Shown: piece after piece, positions 27,103-34,204 of the stretch
How positions within the stretch are numbered: the first letter of the stretch is position 1
Layout of the letters: every line of letters starts with the position of its first letter
DNA from: Bacteriovoracaceae bacterium UBA6144
GTDB taxonomy: Bacteria; Bdellovibrionota; Bacteriovoracia; Bacteriovoracales; Bacteriovoracaceae
Length of the DNA: 64,000 nucleotides
Direction: 5' to 3'
NCBI GenBank assembly: GCA_002435705.1
Contig: DIVA01000059.1
Location: 1 to 64,000 of the forward strand
Made by a program: the position numbers and the translations under genes
The notes under the pieces: model-generated
Told to the model about the DNA's origin: nothing
The model's input: the letters and a program-made list of their open reading frames with translations, nothing else
Database searches by the model: none

Positions 27103-27681
27103 CTAGAATTTTACTCTTACACTTTCTCTGACCTGAGGATTTTCCACTTCAAAAGACTGAGCAGCGATAAAACCAAAAGAACCGGCAATCATATTGGCTG
27201 GAAATGATTCGCGAGCGGTATTATATTCCATGACTGAATCATTATAATGCTGGCGAGCAAAAGAAACTTTGTTTTCGGTAGAAGAAAGCTCCTCCATCAA
27301 AGTCTTCATGGTCACATCACTTTTAAGCTGTGGGTAGTTTTCAGAGAGCGCCATGAAGCTGCCTAAGCTTTTCGACAACACCCCTTCTGCCGCCACGAGT
27401 TTGGTTAGGTCCTGCGATCCCTTGACCGCTCCCAAAGCTGCATGAGCTTGGTTACGTGCCTTGATCACAGCTTCAAGTGTTTCACGTTCATGACTCATAA
27501 AAGCTTTGGCCGTTTCCACTAGGTTTGGAATGAGGTCATAACGACGATTGAGTTGCACATCAATTTGCGAAAATGCGTTCTTGTGTTGGTTTCTCAGGCT
27601 AACCAATCGGTTGTAAATGGTAATGATGAGCAAAGCAAGCACAACACTAATGGCAAGAACAACTAACATGACTGGACTCAT
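27103..27681 (-). CDS. LemA family protein
   Basis: 192 residues, starting MSPVMLVVLAISVVLALLII, a signal anchor rather than a lipoprotein leader. VQLNRRYDLIPNLVETAKAF, HERETLEAVIKARNQA and VSFARQHYNDSVMEYN are the LemA signature. The ATG at 27681 has AGAGGTG upstream; the 41 residues that could be added upstream are not LemA-like. It is the second LemA in the window and is coupled to M48 rather than to TPM proteins. Confidence 0.92.
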   Translation of the reverse strand: MSPVMLVVLAISVVLALLIITIYNRLVSLRNQHKNAFSQIDVQLNRRYDLIPNLVETAKAFMSHERETLEAVIKARNQAHAALGAVKGSQDLTKLVAAEGVLSKSLGSFMALSENYPQLKSDVTMKTLMEELSSTENKVSFARQHYNDSVMEYNTARESFPANMIAGSFGFIAAQSFEVENPQVRESVRVKF

Positions 27682-27769
27682 AGACACCTCTTTTGATGGG
27701 TCTATTATGCCAAATTTTTGTGAATCCAAGAGAAAATATATTAAGCAGGAATCCGATCTTTTGTCTCCA

Positions 27770-28132
27770 CTAAACGTAGAGATAGGCCCAATACAAAAGG
27801 ACAAACTGCAGCGGCACTCTGAACCATAAAATCCAGACGGGAACTGATGAGAACAAGTTATCTCTGACCTGAATCATGTAAACATGAACAGTCAGGAAAA
27901 GAATTAAAAGGATTATGATCCCCCAGGCCCCAAAAGTTTGGGTGGCAGGAATCAACACCATGACCCCAAAAAGAATTTCCAGAAAGCCTGAGAAAAGATT
28001 GAAGAATTTCGGATAGCGCCAGTACGGGGGAATCATTTTGCAATAAAATTTGGGAATGCGGAAATGATTGATGCCTGCACCAATATAGAGGACCGCAAAG
28101 AGAGTGAGATGCCAAGAGTAATTAAAATTCAC
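27770..28132 (-). CDS. DoxX-like membrane protein
   Basis: A 120-residue protein with four transmembrane helices. AVLYIGAGINHFRIPKFY and GFLEILFGVMVLIPATQTFGAW are typical of the DoxX/DUF417-related family. The function of such proteins is mostly unknown (redox or membrane-linked). It overlaps the acetyltransferase gene by 11 bp and so is probably co-transcribed with it. Confidence 0.75.
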   Translation of the reverse strand: MNFNYSWHLTLFAVLYIGAGINHFRIPKFYCKMIPPYWRYPKFFNLFSGFLEILFGVMVLIPATQTFGAWGIIILLILFLTVHVYMIQVRDNLFSSVPVWILWFRVPLQFVLLYWAYLYV

Positions 28133-28691
28133 TTATTATCCTTTTTGACTCCATCCACTTTTCCTTTTTTAACTCCCACAACTCAGCTTCCGTAAATTCC
28201 GAGCTTACAAAACTCGCCGGACGAATACCTAAAAGAGTGGCCCCTGATTTTTCTTTCACGCGCCGTGAAGCCAGGTTGCCTAAGGCATTGGAGAAATACA
28301 ATACATCAAATCCCAGTTCACTGAATGCGTACTCCGTAACCGGCCCTACAGCCTCTGTCATCAACCCCTGTCCCCAAAAGGGACGCCCCAACCAAAAGCC
28401 TCGATTCTCTGGACGCGGCTCCCGCCACAGGTCCACACACCCGATCAACTCATCAGGTTTCGTTTGTAGATAAATCCCAAAACACCAGCGGTCAATTCCT
28501 TGTCGAGGAAGAATGAGGTTCTCTAAAAAATACTCCACACCATTTTCCGGATAGGGCCATGGGACAGCACTGGATAAGAAACGAATGACCTCAAAATCAA
28601 CGAAATATTTTTGATAAGCAGGAATATCAGTAATGGAGACTGGCTTAAGAATTAAGCGTGATGTTTTAAAAACTGGGGGCTGTATTCTCAT
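28122..28691 (-). CDS. GNAT N-acetyltransferase (RimJ/RimL-like)
   Basis: A 189-residue GNAT protein: TSRLILKPVSITDIPAYQKYF, GRPFWGQGLMTEAVGPVTEYAFSELGFDVLYFSNALGNLASRRVKEKSGA includes the acetyl-CoA-binding turn. Its closest type is the ribosomal-protein or amino-acid N-acetyltransferase group. The substrate is unknown. Confidence 0.88.
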   Translation of the reverse strand: MRIQPPVFKTSRLILKPVSITDIPAYQKYFVDFEVIRFLSSAVPWPYPENGVEYFLENLILPRQGIDRWCFGIYLQTKPDELIGCVDLWREPRPENRGFWLGRPFWGQGLMTEAVGPVTEYAFSELGFDVLYFSNALGNLASRRVKEKSGATLLGIRPASFVSSEFTEAELWELKKEKWMESKRIISEF

Positions 28692-28814
28692 ATAAGCTCT
28701 AAGGACAGGTGACTTGATTCATTTTTTAAATTCTATTATAATCAAAAAATCATGAATCAGTAATCTCTCCGACACATTTCCCCTTCTATATTTTTTAAGA
28801 CCTTAGAGGTATGA

Positions 28815-29099
28815 ATGAAATCACTAGTGATACTTATCACTGGTCTCATTGGTTTCTTCTCCTTTGATCTAAATGCTTTTAGACGTTCAAGACGCGAAGG
28901 CCATGCTCCAGTGAGAGTTGAGATCGAGCTGACGGATCAAAAAGAAAAACTAAAGCGGACCCAGAGAAGATATAAAAATCAAAAATTTAAAAAGAGAAAA
29001 AACTACGTAAACAGGAGATTCAAATACCAAGACACAAGGCCAAAAGATGCGCGCTATGGGAATCAGAGAACTTTGAGGAGAATGTATCGAAATGATTGA
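28815..29099 (+). CDS. Small basic secreted protein
   Basis: 94 residues with a signal peptide (MKSLVILITGLIGFFSFDLNA) and a mature part very rich in Arg/Lys (RRSRREGH, KKRKNYVNRRFK). It might bind polyanions outside the inner membrane. No family recognised. A hairpin terminator follows. Confidence 0.6.
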   Translation: MKSLVILITGLIGFFSFDLNAFRRSRREGHAPVRVEIELTDQKEKLKRTQRRYKNQKFKKRKNYVNRRFKYQDTRPKDARYGNQRTLRRMYRND

Positions 29100-29106
29100 G
29101 TTGCTC

Positions 29107-29145
29107 AAAAAAAAAGCCCCCGTGGGTTAAACGGAGGCTTTAAAT
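29107..29145. terminator. Bidirectional terminator
   Basis: Stem AAAGCCcCCGT (29113-29123) with ACGGAGGCTTT (29131-29141), one mismatch, loop GGGTTAA. A9 lies on one side, so the minus-strand reading has a long U-run. It can serve both the small secreted protein gene and the island genes. Confidence 0.75.
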
Positions 29146-29146
29146 T

Positions 29147-29164
29147 TCGTTTTAAGTGGTGCCC
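29147..29164. repeat. 18-bp direct repeat, distal copy
   Basis: Exact repeat of 31363-31380. It contains the complement of a tRNA 3' end (GGGCACCA) and 10 bp of flank. Together the two copies bracket the accessory island, as expected of an att-type duplication. Confidence 0.6.
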
Positions 29165-29190
29165 CTTAGCGGAGGATTTTCGAACCAGTA
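29158..29190 (-). pseudogene. tRNA 3'-end relic
   Basis: Read on the minus strand, this ends CCGCTAAGGGGCACCA after GGTTCGA, the layout of a tRNA T-arm/acceptor end (T-stem CCGCT, acceptor AAGGGGC, discriminator A, CCA). The T loop is about 5 nt too long and no D or anticodon arm follows. It is therefore a broken tRNA end, not a gene. It resembles tRNAs with a GCCCCTT acceptor more than the intact tRNA-Phe at 31373. Confidence 0.5.
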
Positions 29191-29256
29191 TCATAGAAAG
29201 TATAGCCCAAGGCTATGATTTCATGTCGACATAGGTTCATCCCCATAGGAAGCACT

Positions 29257-29712
29257 TTACTTATAAACAGATCTTGTGAATTCAATCGCAATCGGCTCTT
29301 GTTTGAAAAATTCAAGCGAATAATCTTTTACTGAAAAAATAAGAGCTGAGGATTTTTCTGACGCATTCCCTCCACTCCATACAGCAATTGCAATTTCGGG
29401 AATGGAATCATTGTTTATATCCAAAATGAACGTATCTTTCTTAATCGGGATAAAATAAGCCTCATGCCATAAAGTGCCGAAGTCTTCTGAGAATGTTTTA
29501 TCCCATAAGACTTTAGATCCACTTCTCATAAAGAGTCTCACTTTCTCACCCACGCCTTCATTATTTTTTAAGGGATAAGAAAGCAGAATTTCCTTACCAT
29601 CTGGAAGCTTTAAGTAAGTCTTATTCCTTAAGTTTTCAACATAAGGGTCTGAATCTTTACTTAAAGCGATCTGGCTGAGAAGCATTGTAAAGATCAATAA
29701 CTTCTTTTGCAT
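29257..29712 (-). CDS. Hypothetical periplasmic protein (VCBS/FG-GAP-like fragment)
   Basis: 151 residues from MQKKLLIFTMLLSQIALS (ATG 29712, GGGTG upstream), with a signal peptide. DINNDSIPEIAIAVWSGG resembles an FG-GAP/VCBS calcium-binding loop. It is otherwise unrecognised. Its 5' end overlaps the lytic transglycosylase gene by 56 bp, unusually long. It belongs to the accessory island next to tRNA-Phe. Confidence 0.6.
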   Translation of the reverse strand: MQKKLLIFTMLLSQIALSKDSDPYVENLRNKTYLKLPDGKEILLSYPLKNNEGVGEKVRLFMRSGSKVLWDKTFSEDFGTLWHEAYFIPIKKDTFILDINNDSIPEIAIAVWSGGNASEKSSALIFSVKDYSLEFFKQEPIAIEFTRSVYK

Positions 29713-30343
29713 AAGGTTCACCCTTGTTCCAGTCGTTGTAGGCACGAATGACATTAAATAGATTCCTTTTTTTCTTTGGGATTGAAGAGTATTTGTAAGA
29801 AAGCCATCTGATTCCGGCGGCAATACTAATCACAGGATCTTCTAGATCTTGTCTCTCTAAATCCAAATAATGATTCTGCAAAGACATTTTGCCTTTTCTT
29901 CTTACGCCTTTAAGATCATTACGAGTCCAATTTGTGATTTGCATAAGTCCGTAGGCAGAACTGATTTTTGATCTAGGATCAGCTTTGATTCTAAAACTGG
30001 ATTCAACAGCAATGATTACTTTAATTAGAAAGGGATCAAAATCCGCAGGTAATGTAAGCCCCATGTTTTTCCAAAAATTTATCCAAAAGTGAATGGCGGA
30101 ATCTAATTCGGGATATTCAGCAAAGCCAAAGACCTTTCCCAGTCTCGTATTATCGTGCTCGCCATGCCAGTAAAGATATAAAATATTTTCAGGAAGAAGT
30201 ACGTACTTCACTCCCCTATTCTTTCTAAGATGTGCCTTAACGTAATATTTAATTCCGGTCTCGGAAACTTTAAGATGCCTCTTAACGACATGATAACCTG
30301 GAGGGGCCATCTTCAGTGTACGTGGACGTTTAATTAGGCTCAT
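29657..30343 (-). CDS. Soluble lytic murein transglycosylase (SLT family)
   Basis: 228 residues with no obvious signal peptide. FDPFLIKVIIAVESSFR contains the catalytic glutamate of family 1 lytic transglycosylases, and SSAYGLMQITNWT the GLMQI motif; AAGIRWLSYKY and NVIRAYNDW complete the fold. The enzyme cleaves the glycan backbone of peptidoglycan to 1,6-anhydro products. The N-terminal 100 residues (LPENILYLYWHGEHDNTR) are not part of the known domain. It lies next to HigBA in the tRNA-Phe island. Confidence 0.85.
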   Translation of the reverse strand: MSLIKRPRTLKMAPPGYHVVKRHLKVSETGIKYYVKAHLRKNRGVKYVLLPENILYLYWHGEHDNTRLGKVFGFAEYPELDSAIHFWINFWKNMGLTLPADFDPFLIKVIIAVESSFRIKADPRSKISSAYGLMQITNWTRNDLKGVRRKGKMSLQNHYLDLERQDLEDPVISIAAGIRWLSYKYSSIPKKKRNLFNVIRAYNDWNKGEPYAKEVIDLYNASQPDRFK

Positions 30344-30346
30344 ACT

Positions 30347-30652
30347 TTAAGCCACATCCCTTTCCGCTTCCCAAATATCAAGGTTAACCTGGAGATTCAT
30401 CCACATCCTAGGAGAAGTATCCAAAACTTGCCCCAAAAGGACTGCAAAATCTGCACTCATTGCCCTTTTACCGTTGATGACCTCGCTGAGTTTAGTCTGC
30501 ATTGTGGAAACCTTGATTTTTCCACCTGTAGCCTTACTGAGTTTTTCAGCAAACTCCAATTGAGTCATGCTTAATTCATCTAGCCACAGACCCTTAAGAA
30601 TCTCTCCTGGATGGCTAGGGCGTCTTCCGATATTTTGTCGTTTAAGTTTCAT
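30347..30652 (-). CDS. higA: HigA-family antitoxin (XRE-type)
   Basis: 101 residues with the HigA start RRPSHPGEILKG, then MTQLEFAEKLSKATG and a helix-turn-helix (STMQTKLSEVINGKRAMS), ending RMWMNLQVNLDIWEAE. It neutralises HigB and represses the operon. The gene lies 15 bp after higB, the toxin-first order normal for higBA. Confidence 0.92.
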   Translation of the reverse strand: MKLKRQNIGRRPSHPGEILKGLWLDELSMTQLEFAEKLSKATGGKIKVSTMQTKLSEVINGKRAMSADFAVLLGQVLDTSPRMWMNLQVNLDIWEAERDVA

Positions 30653-30667
30653 ACAATTCTCCGTAGC

Positions 30668-30964
30668 CTAATGATAGTTTTCAATTTTCACATCAAAGAA
30701 ATCATTATCTTTAAAAATGAAAGTTATTCGCCAACCGCTAATCTTATTAATATCAATCGCAAATTCATTTTTTCGATTTCCCTTCAATTTATGTAATCTA
30801 ATGGAAGGAGGAAATCCTTTTTTTTGGAGTTCGTCCAACGATGTCACTGCATCCATAATATCCATTAAAAAAATTGCACGCTGCCATAGTTCGAAAGGCA
30901 ATTTTTTGGTTTTGCCAATCTGGAACAGATCAAATGCGACTTTATTTCCAAACTCTTTAATCAC
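30668..30964 (-). CDS. higB: HigB-family toxin (RelE superfamily)
   Basis: 98 residues; IKEFGNKVAFDLF, RLHKLKGNRKNEFAIDINKISGWRITFIF and the final KIENYH align by eye with HigB killer proteins, which are ribosome-dependent mRNA endonucleases. The GTG at 30964 is taken as start from the family alignment; a GTG at 30991 would add nine residues unlike the family. An insertion of about 10 residues (SLDELQKKGFPP) lies in the loop before the core strands. Confidence 0.88.
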   Translation of the reverse strand: MIKEFGNKVAFDLFQIGKTKKLPFELWQRAIFLMDIMDAVTSLDELQKKGFPPSIRLHKLKGNRKNEFAIDINKISGWRITFIFKDNDFFDVKIENYH

Positions 30965-31035
30965 TACCCCCCCATGGCACCAGAATACCACATTACGGTA
31001 TCACAGTAAATATTCATTATAATAAGGAGTCTTGC

Positions 31036-31190
31036 ATGTCAGAAATGAAGTTTAGTCTATTATCAAAGGAAGAATTGGATAATGCTATTGATGTAATTCT
31101 AATGCTTTACATATGGGAGAATGTCATATCGAGGGTCAACCGCCTGAAGAGGATTTCGAACCTGTGTTAGACTTGGCCAATAGAATGTGA
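31036..31190 (+). pseudogene. Frameshifted small gene (about 50 codons)
   Basis: AAGGAG lies 7 nt before ATG 31036. The frame reads MSEMKFSLLSKEELDNAIDV and then runs into low-quality sequence and TAG 31168. The next frame picks up NALHMGECHIEGQPPEEDFE and ends with LDLANRM at TGA 31188-31190. One base lost or gained near 31095-31105 would join them into a 51-residue protein. No homology recognised. Confidence 0.5.
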
Positions 31191-31256
31191 CTTTGGATAC
31201 TTTGATCGAAACAACTCAAGATTAGAGCCAGTTGATGACCCGTTTAACAAAAAAGT

Positions 31257-31306
31257 GTTACCTATGTCTTCGGAATAAACTGTAACCGATGTCTCCGGAA
31301 TGGACT
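31257..31306 (+). repeat. 25-bp tandem repeat, likely insertion-sequence end
   Basis: Two 25-bp units (31257-31281 and 31282-31306) identical at 20 of 25 positions, each containing xxGTCTxCGGAATxxACT. Tandem GTTACCTATGTCTCCGG-type repeats are known from the ends of IS21/IS481-type elements, as I recall. No transposase is present, so only an IS end remains. Confidence 0.4.
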
Positions 31307-31320
31307 CTTGAGGGCATAAA

Positions 31321-31357
31321 AAAACCTCAGTAAAAGGGTTAATTTTACTGAGGTTTT
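31321..31357. terminator. tRNA-Phe terminator (15-bp stem)
   Basis: Perfect stem AAAACCTCAGTAAAA (31321-31335) with TTTTACTGAGGTTTT (31343-31357), loop 31336-31342. On the minus strand a U7 run follows, so it ends tRNA-Phe transcription. Confidence 0.9.
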
Positions 31358-31362
31358 CTGTG

Positions 31363-31380
31363 TCGTTTTAAGTGGTGCCC
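31363..31380. repeat. 18-bp direct repeat, tRNA-proximal copy
   Basis: Same 18 bp as 29147-29164. It covers the last 8 nt of tRNA-Phe (GGGCACCA on the minus strand) and 10 bp of flank. Confidence 0.6.
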
Positions 31381-31448
31381 GCGCGCGGAATCGAACCACG
31401 GACACAAGGATTTTCAGTCCTTTGCTCTACCAACTGAGCTACGCGGGC
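31373..31448 (-). tRNA. tRNA-Phe (GAA)
   Basis: 76 nt with acceptor stem GCCCGCG/CGCGGGC, encoded CCA, D-arm GCTCAGTTGGTAGAGC, anticodon loop CTGAAAA within AAGGA/TCCTT, and T-arm CGTGG-TTCGATT-CCGCG. All stems pair. A possible promoter (TTGACG, 17 bp, TAGCTT) lies upstream inside the divergent hydrolase gene. Confidence 0.97.
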
Positions 31449-31475
31449 GTGTTCTCAAAACGAGACCTCTAAGCT

Positions 31476-32297
31476 ATGGTAGCAGAGAAGTTTCGTCAAT
31501 CAGATTTAGGACTTATTGTGACATTGATTTTAAAAACTAAGTTGGCCGGACCTTGGTATGAGACCAACGCTCTTTGTTTACTTCCTTCAGGGGATATTCG
31601 CTCTGAACGAGCGATTTTTGCTCATGGGTACACCGCCAATAAATCGGACTGCCTCCCATGGGCGACTCGATGCACAGAGCTAGGAATCCCAAGCCTCATC
31701 TTCGACTGGCCAGGCCACTATCTGGGTGGATTCAATGAAGTGGAGAATTTCTCGGACTTCACTGATGGGGCGCACAAGTTGTTTGGTGAAGCCTACACTC
31801 GCTTACAAGACATGCTGGAGCAACAAAAAGGCTTTAAGAGCCCCAAAAAAGTAATTCTCGGCGGTCACTCCCTCGGTGCCCTGATGGCGATCAAAGCCCT
31901 TAATTTGAATGAGTTTAACTCCCTTGAGCGCTTAGCGATCGGAGTTGGAATCGGCCTTAATAATAAAGTCGAAACACATCTCTTTGATACAGAGTTTTAT
32001 CAAAAAACGCTCGCCATTCGCCGCCAACTGGTTTCCCCTGCTCTGGATAGTGATCTGATGTTTCCGTGGATCCGGGATGAAAAAACTCGCCTCCAACTCA
32101 GTGGCGAACGCATTCATCTTATCACCGGTGAAGACGATATGGTGGTGGGAGTCGGTGGCTTAGAGAACTTCAGCGAGCATCTATTAAAATTAAATAATCA
32201 CGTGACTCTTTTCAAACCCAAGAAGCTTGCTCATCATGAACCCACGCTCGCAGCTCCACATTTAAATGCTTTTTTAAAAACTGAACTAGGATTTTAG
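31476..32297 (+). CDS. Alpha/beta hydrolase
   Basis: 273 residues, no signal peptide. FAHGYTANKSD is the oxyanion loop, IFDWPGHY follows, GGHSLGA holds the nucleophile serine (about 132), TGEDDMVVG the acid, and HHEP the histidine near the C-terminus. The substrate is unknown (esterase or peptidase type). It begins 27 bp from the divergent tRNA-Phe and is followed 1 bp later by the Ca2+/Na+ exchanger gene, so the two form an operon. Confidence 0.82.
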   Translation: MVAEKFRQSDLGLIVTLILKTKLAGPWYETNALCLLPSGDIRSERAIFAHGYTANKSDCLPWATRCTELGIPSLIFDWPGHYLGGFNEVENFSDFTDGAHKLFGEAYTRLQDMLEQQKGFKSPKKVILGGHSLGALMAIKALNLNEFNSLERLAIGVGIGLNNKVETHLFDTEFYQKTLAIRRQLVSPALDSDLMFPWIRDEKTRLQLSGERIHLITGEDDMVVGVGGLENFSEHLLKLNNHVTLFKPKKLAHHEPTLAAPHLNAFLKTELGF

Positions 32298-32298
32298 T

Positions 32299-33261
32299 AT
32301 GGCCATTATGATTGCTCTTTTTGCACTTGTTATTGGAGGACTTGTTCTGGGTTATGGTGCAGACCTTTTTGTCGATGGCGCTAGTCATATGGCAAGACGC
32401 TTTGGCATCTCCTCTGTGGTGATTGGTCTCACCGTCGTGGCATTCGGAACATCGGCGCCAGAGATGGCCGTGAACATTCTGGCAGCTCTCAGCGGAAGCA
32501 ATGACATCGCGATGGGTAACGTCGTTGGCTCGAATATTTTTAATATATTTGTTGTTCTTGGCGTCTGTGCCACCATCTCCCCTCTCATGGTTTCAAGCCA
32601 GCTCACCAAAATTGATATTCCCCTCATGGCTGTCTCTGCGATGCTGCTGTGGTGGTTTAGTTTTGATGGGGTGATTCAAAGTTGGGAGGCAGTTGTACTG
32701 AGTCTGCTTCTGGTGGCCTACACGGCCCTACAAGTTTTCCTCTCGAAGCAAGAGAGAACTAAAAATATTAAAGAGGAATCTGAAAAAGAATTCTCTGACT
32801 CTGCTCCTGTTTGGAAGAATGTACTTTTTTTGATCGGAGGCTTGGTGCTCTTGATTGGAGGAGCACGCATGTTTGTCTACGGCGCTGTTGAAATTGCGCG
32901 GGTCTTTGGGATGAGTGAGCAAGTCATTGCTCTGACAATTGTTTCAGCTGGTACCTCACTGCCAGAGCTGGCGGCGTCCGTGGCAGCAACGCTGAAAGGT
33001 GAAAGAGAAATTGCTATCGGCAATGTCGTGGGATCTAATATTTTTAACATCCTTTTAGTGCTTGGCTTATCAGGTGTCGTGAGTCCCACTGAACTTCTGG
33101 CAGACACGGCGATGCGCTCAATTGATATTCCTCTCATGCTTTTAGGTTGTGTATTGATGGCACCACTTGCAAGATTCCGCGGCAAGTTTGAGCGTCCTGT
33201 GGGAATTCTTTTTGTTCTCAGTTATGTGGGGTATGTGATCCATTTGTTGGGTCGCGCTTAA
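32299..33261 (+). CDS. Calcium/sodium antiporter (CaCA family, YrbG-like)
   Basis: 320 residues, about ten transmembrane helices in two inverted halves. Both alpha repeats are visible: VVAFGTSAPEMAVNILAAL with GNVVGSNIFNI, and IVSAGTSLPELAASVAATL with GNVVGSNIFNI. The ion-coordinating glutamates and asparagines are present. It exchanges Ca2+ for Na+ or H+ across the inner membrane. A hydrophilic loop (about 145-170) separates the halves. Confidence 0.93.
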   Translation: MAIMIALFALVIGGLVLGYGADLFVDGASHMARRFGISSVVIGLTVVAFGTSAPEMAVNILAALSGSNDIAMGNVVGSNIFNIFVVLGVCATISPLMVSSQLTKIDIPLMAVSAMLLWWFSFDGVIQSWEAVVLSLLLVAYTALQVFLSKQERTKNIKEESEKEFSDSAPVWKNVLFLIGGLVLLIGGARMFVYGAVEIARVFGMSEQVIALTIVSAGTSLPELAASVAATLKGEREIAIGNVVGSNIFNILLVLGLSGVVSPTELLADTAMRSIDIPLMLLGCVLMAPLARFRGKFERPVGILFVLSYVGYVIHLLGRA

Positions 33262-34204
33262 GCCAATAATTTAAAACACGCAGAAGCGTTTTTTTTCCAG
33301 GCCGCATAAAGGGCGTTCCCTGCATAAAACGCTGAAGCGCTCGTCCCGATAGAGATTGTATCGCTTCATAAATAGTTGAGGCCGGTTGATGGTACCATTC
33401 TCTCCAGAATTGGGCTCTCTCAGATAAAAATCCTACGACTCTCTCTAGGGGTTTGCGATTCCACGGACAGACGTCCTGACAAATATCGCAGCCAAAAATT
33501 TCTCCTCTCGATGCCTCATAACCTGGAATCGCTGGAGTATCTTCTCGTCGGTCTTCAATCGTCCAGGTTGAAATACATTTATCCGCAATCAGCGTGCGAG
33601 TATCAGAATGAATGGCTTGAGTGGGACAAGCTTCAATACAAGCTGTGCAGTGACCACAGTGATCAATTTCTATTCGAGCGTCTTCGATAGCCAGAGGACG
33701 GGAGAGAATGATTCCTGCAATAATAAAATAGGAGCCGTGCTTTGGATGAATGAGCATTGAGTTTTTCCCAAACCAACCAAGTCCGGCCCGTAAGGCCAGA
33801 TCTCTTTCCAAAATAGGTTGGGTATCTAAACTAAGCTTATAATTTTCTAAACCTAAATGCGTCGCGATCTCATGCAATTTGGGAGACAAAACGTCATGGT
33901 AATCAAGTCCGTCAAAACCTAGTGCATAGCCTGCAACTTTAGGAAACTCAGCACTCTCTTTTTTAGCAGGAGTGTAATCAAAAAGAAAAACGAGTGCTGA
34001 CTGCGCCTCTTTAAACCAGTGCTGAATATTCTCACGATTATAGATGCTCTGCTGAGTTCCCAGATAAGGTAGGGTTTCGTGATGATCTTTGATCCAGTGA
34101 CTGAAGTTTTTAAAACTCTGCGCCTTTAGCTCTCGAGTGTAACCCCAGTCCACGATGCCCAAGCTTTCAAGATAGCTGGCCTCAATGGTGAGAAGAGGTT
34201 TCAT
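33218..34204 (-). CDS. queG: Epoxyqueuosine reductase QueG
   Basis: B12- and Fe-S-dependent enzyme that converts epoxyqueuosine to queuosine in tRNA. 328 residues: GLGWFGKNSMLIHPKHGS in the cobalamin-binding part and two cluster-binding segments, CGHCTACIEACP and CDICQDVCPWN. It is shorter than the E. coli enzyme, apparently lacking the C-terminal helical repeats. The ATG overlaps the stop of the pyruvate kinase gene (ATGA). The 3' end overlaps the exchanger gene by 44 bp. Confidence 0.94.
   Translation of the reverse strand: MKPLLTIEASYLESLGIVDWGYTRELKAQSFKNFSHWIKDHHETLPYLGTQQSIYNRENIQHWFKEAQSALVFLFDYTPAKKESAEFPKVAGYALGFDGLDYHDVLSPKLHEIATHLGLENYKLSLDTQPILERDLALRAGLGWFGKNSMLIHPKHGSYFIIAGIILSRPLAIEDARIEIDHCGHCTACIEACPTQAIHSDTRTLIADKCISTWTIEDRREDTPAIPGYEASRGEIFGCDICQDVCPWNRKPLERVVGFLSERAQFWREWYHQPASTIYEAIQSLSGRALQRFMQGTPFMRPGKKTLLRVLNYWLKRDPTNGSHTPHN

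Noticed and set aside
29230..29242. 13-bp match CATAGGTTCATCC shared with 42708-42720, both next to tRNA-linked patches
   Set aside because: A 13-bp match is expected many times by chance in a window of this size; the position is suggestive but not evidence.
29158..29510. A possible tmRNA on the minus strand ending in CCA
   Set aside because: No GGGG-type 5' end, no tag reading frame, and the acceptor would need a GCCCC 5' strand that is absent.
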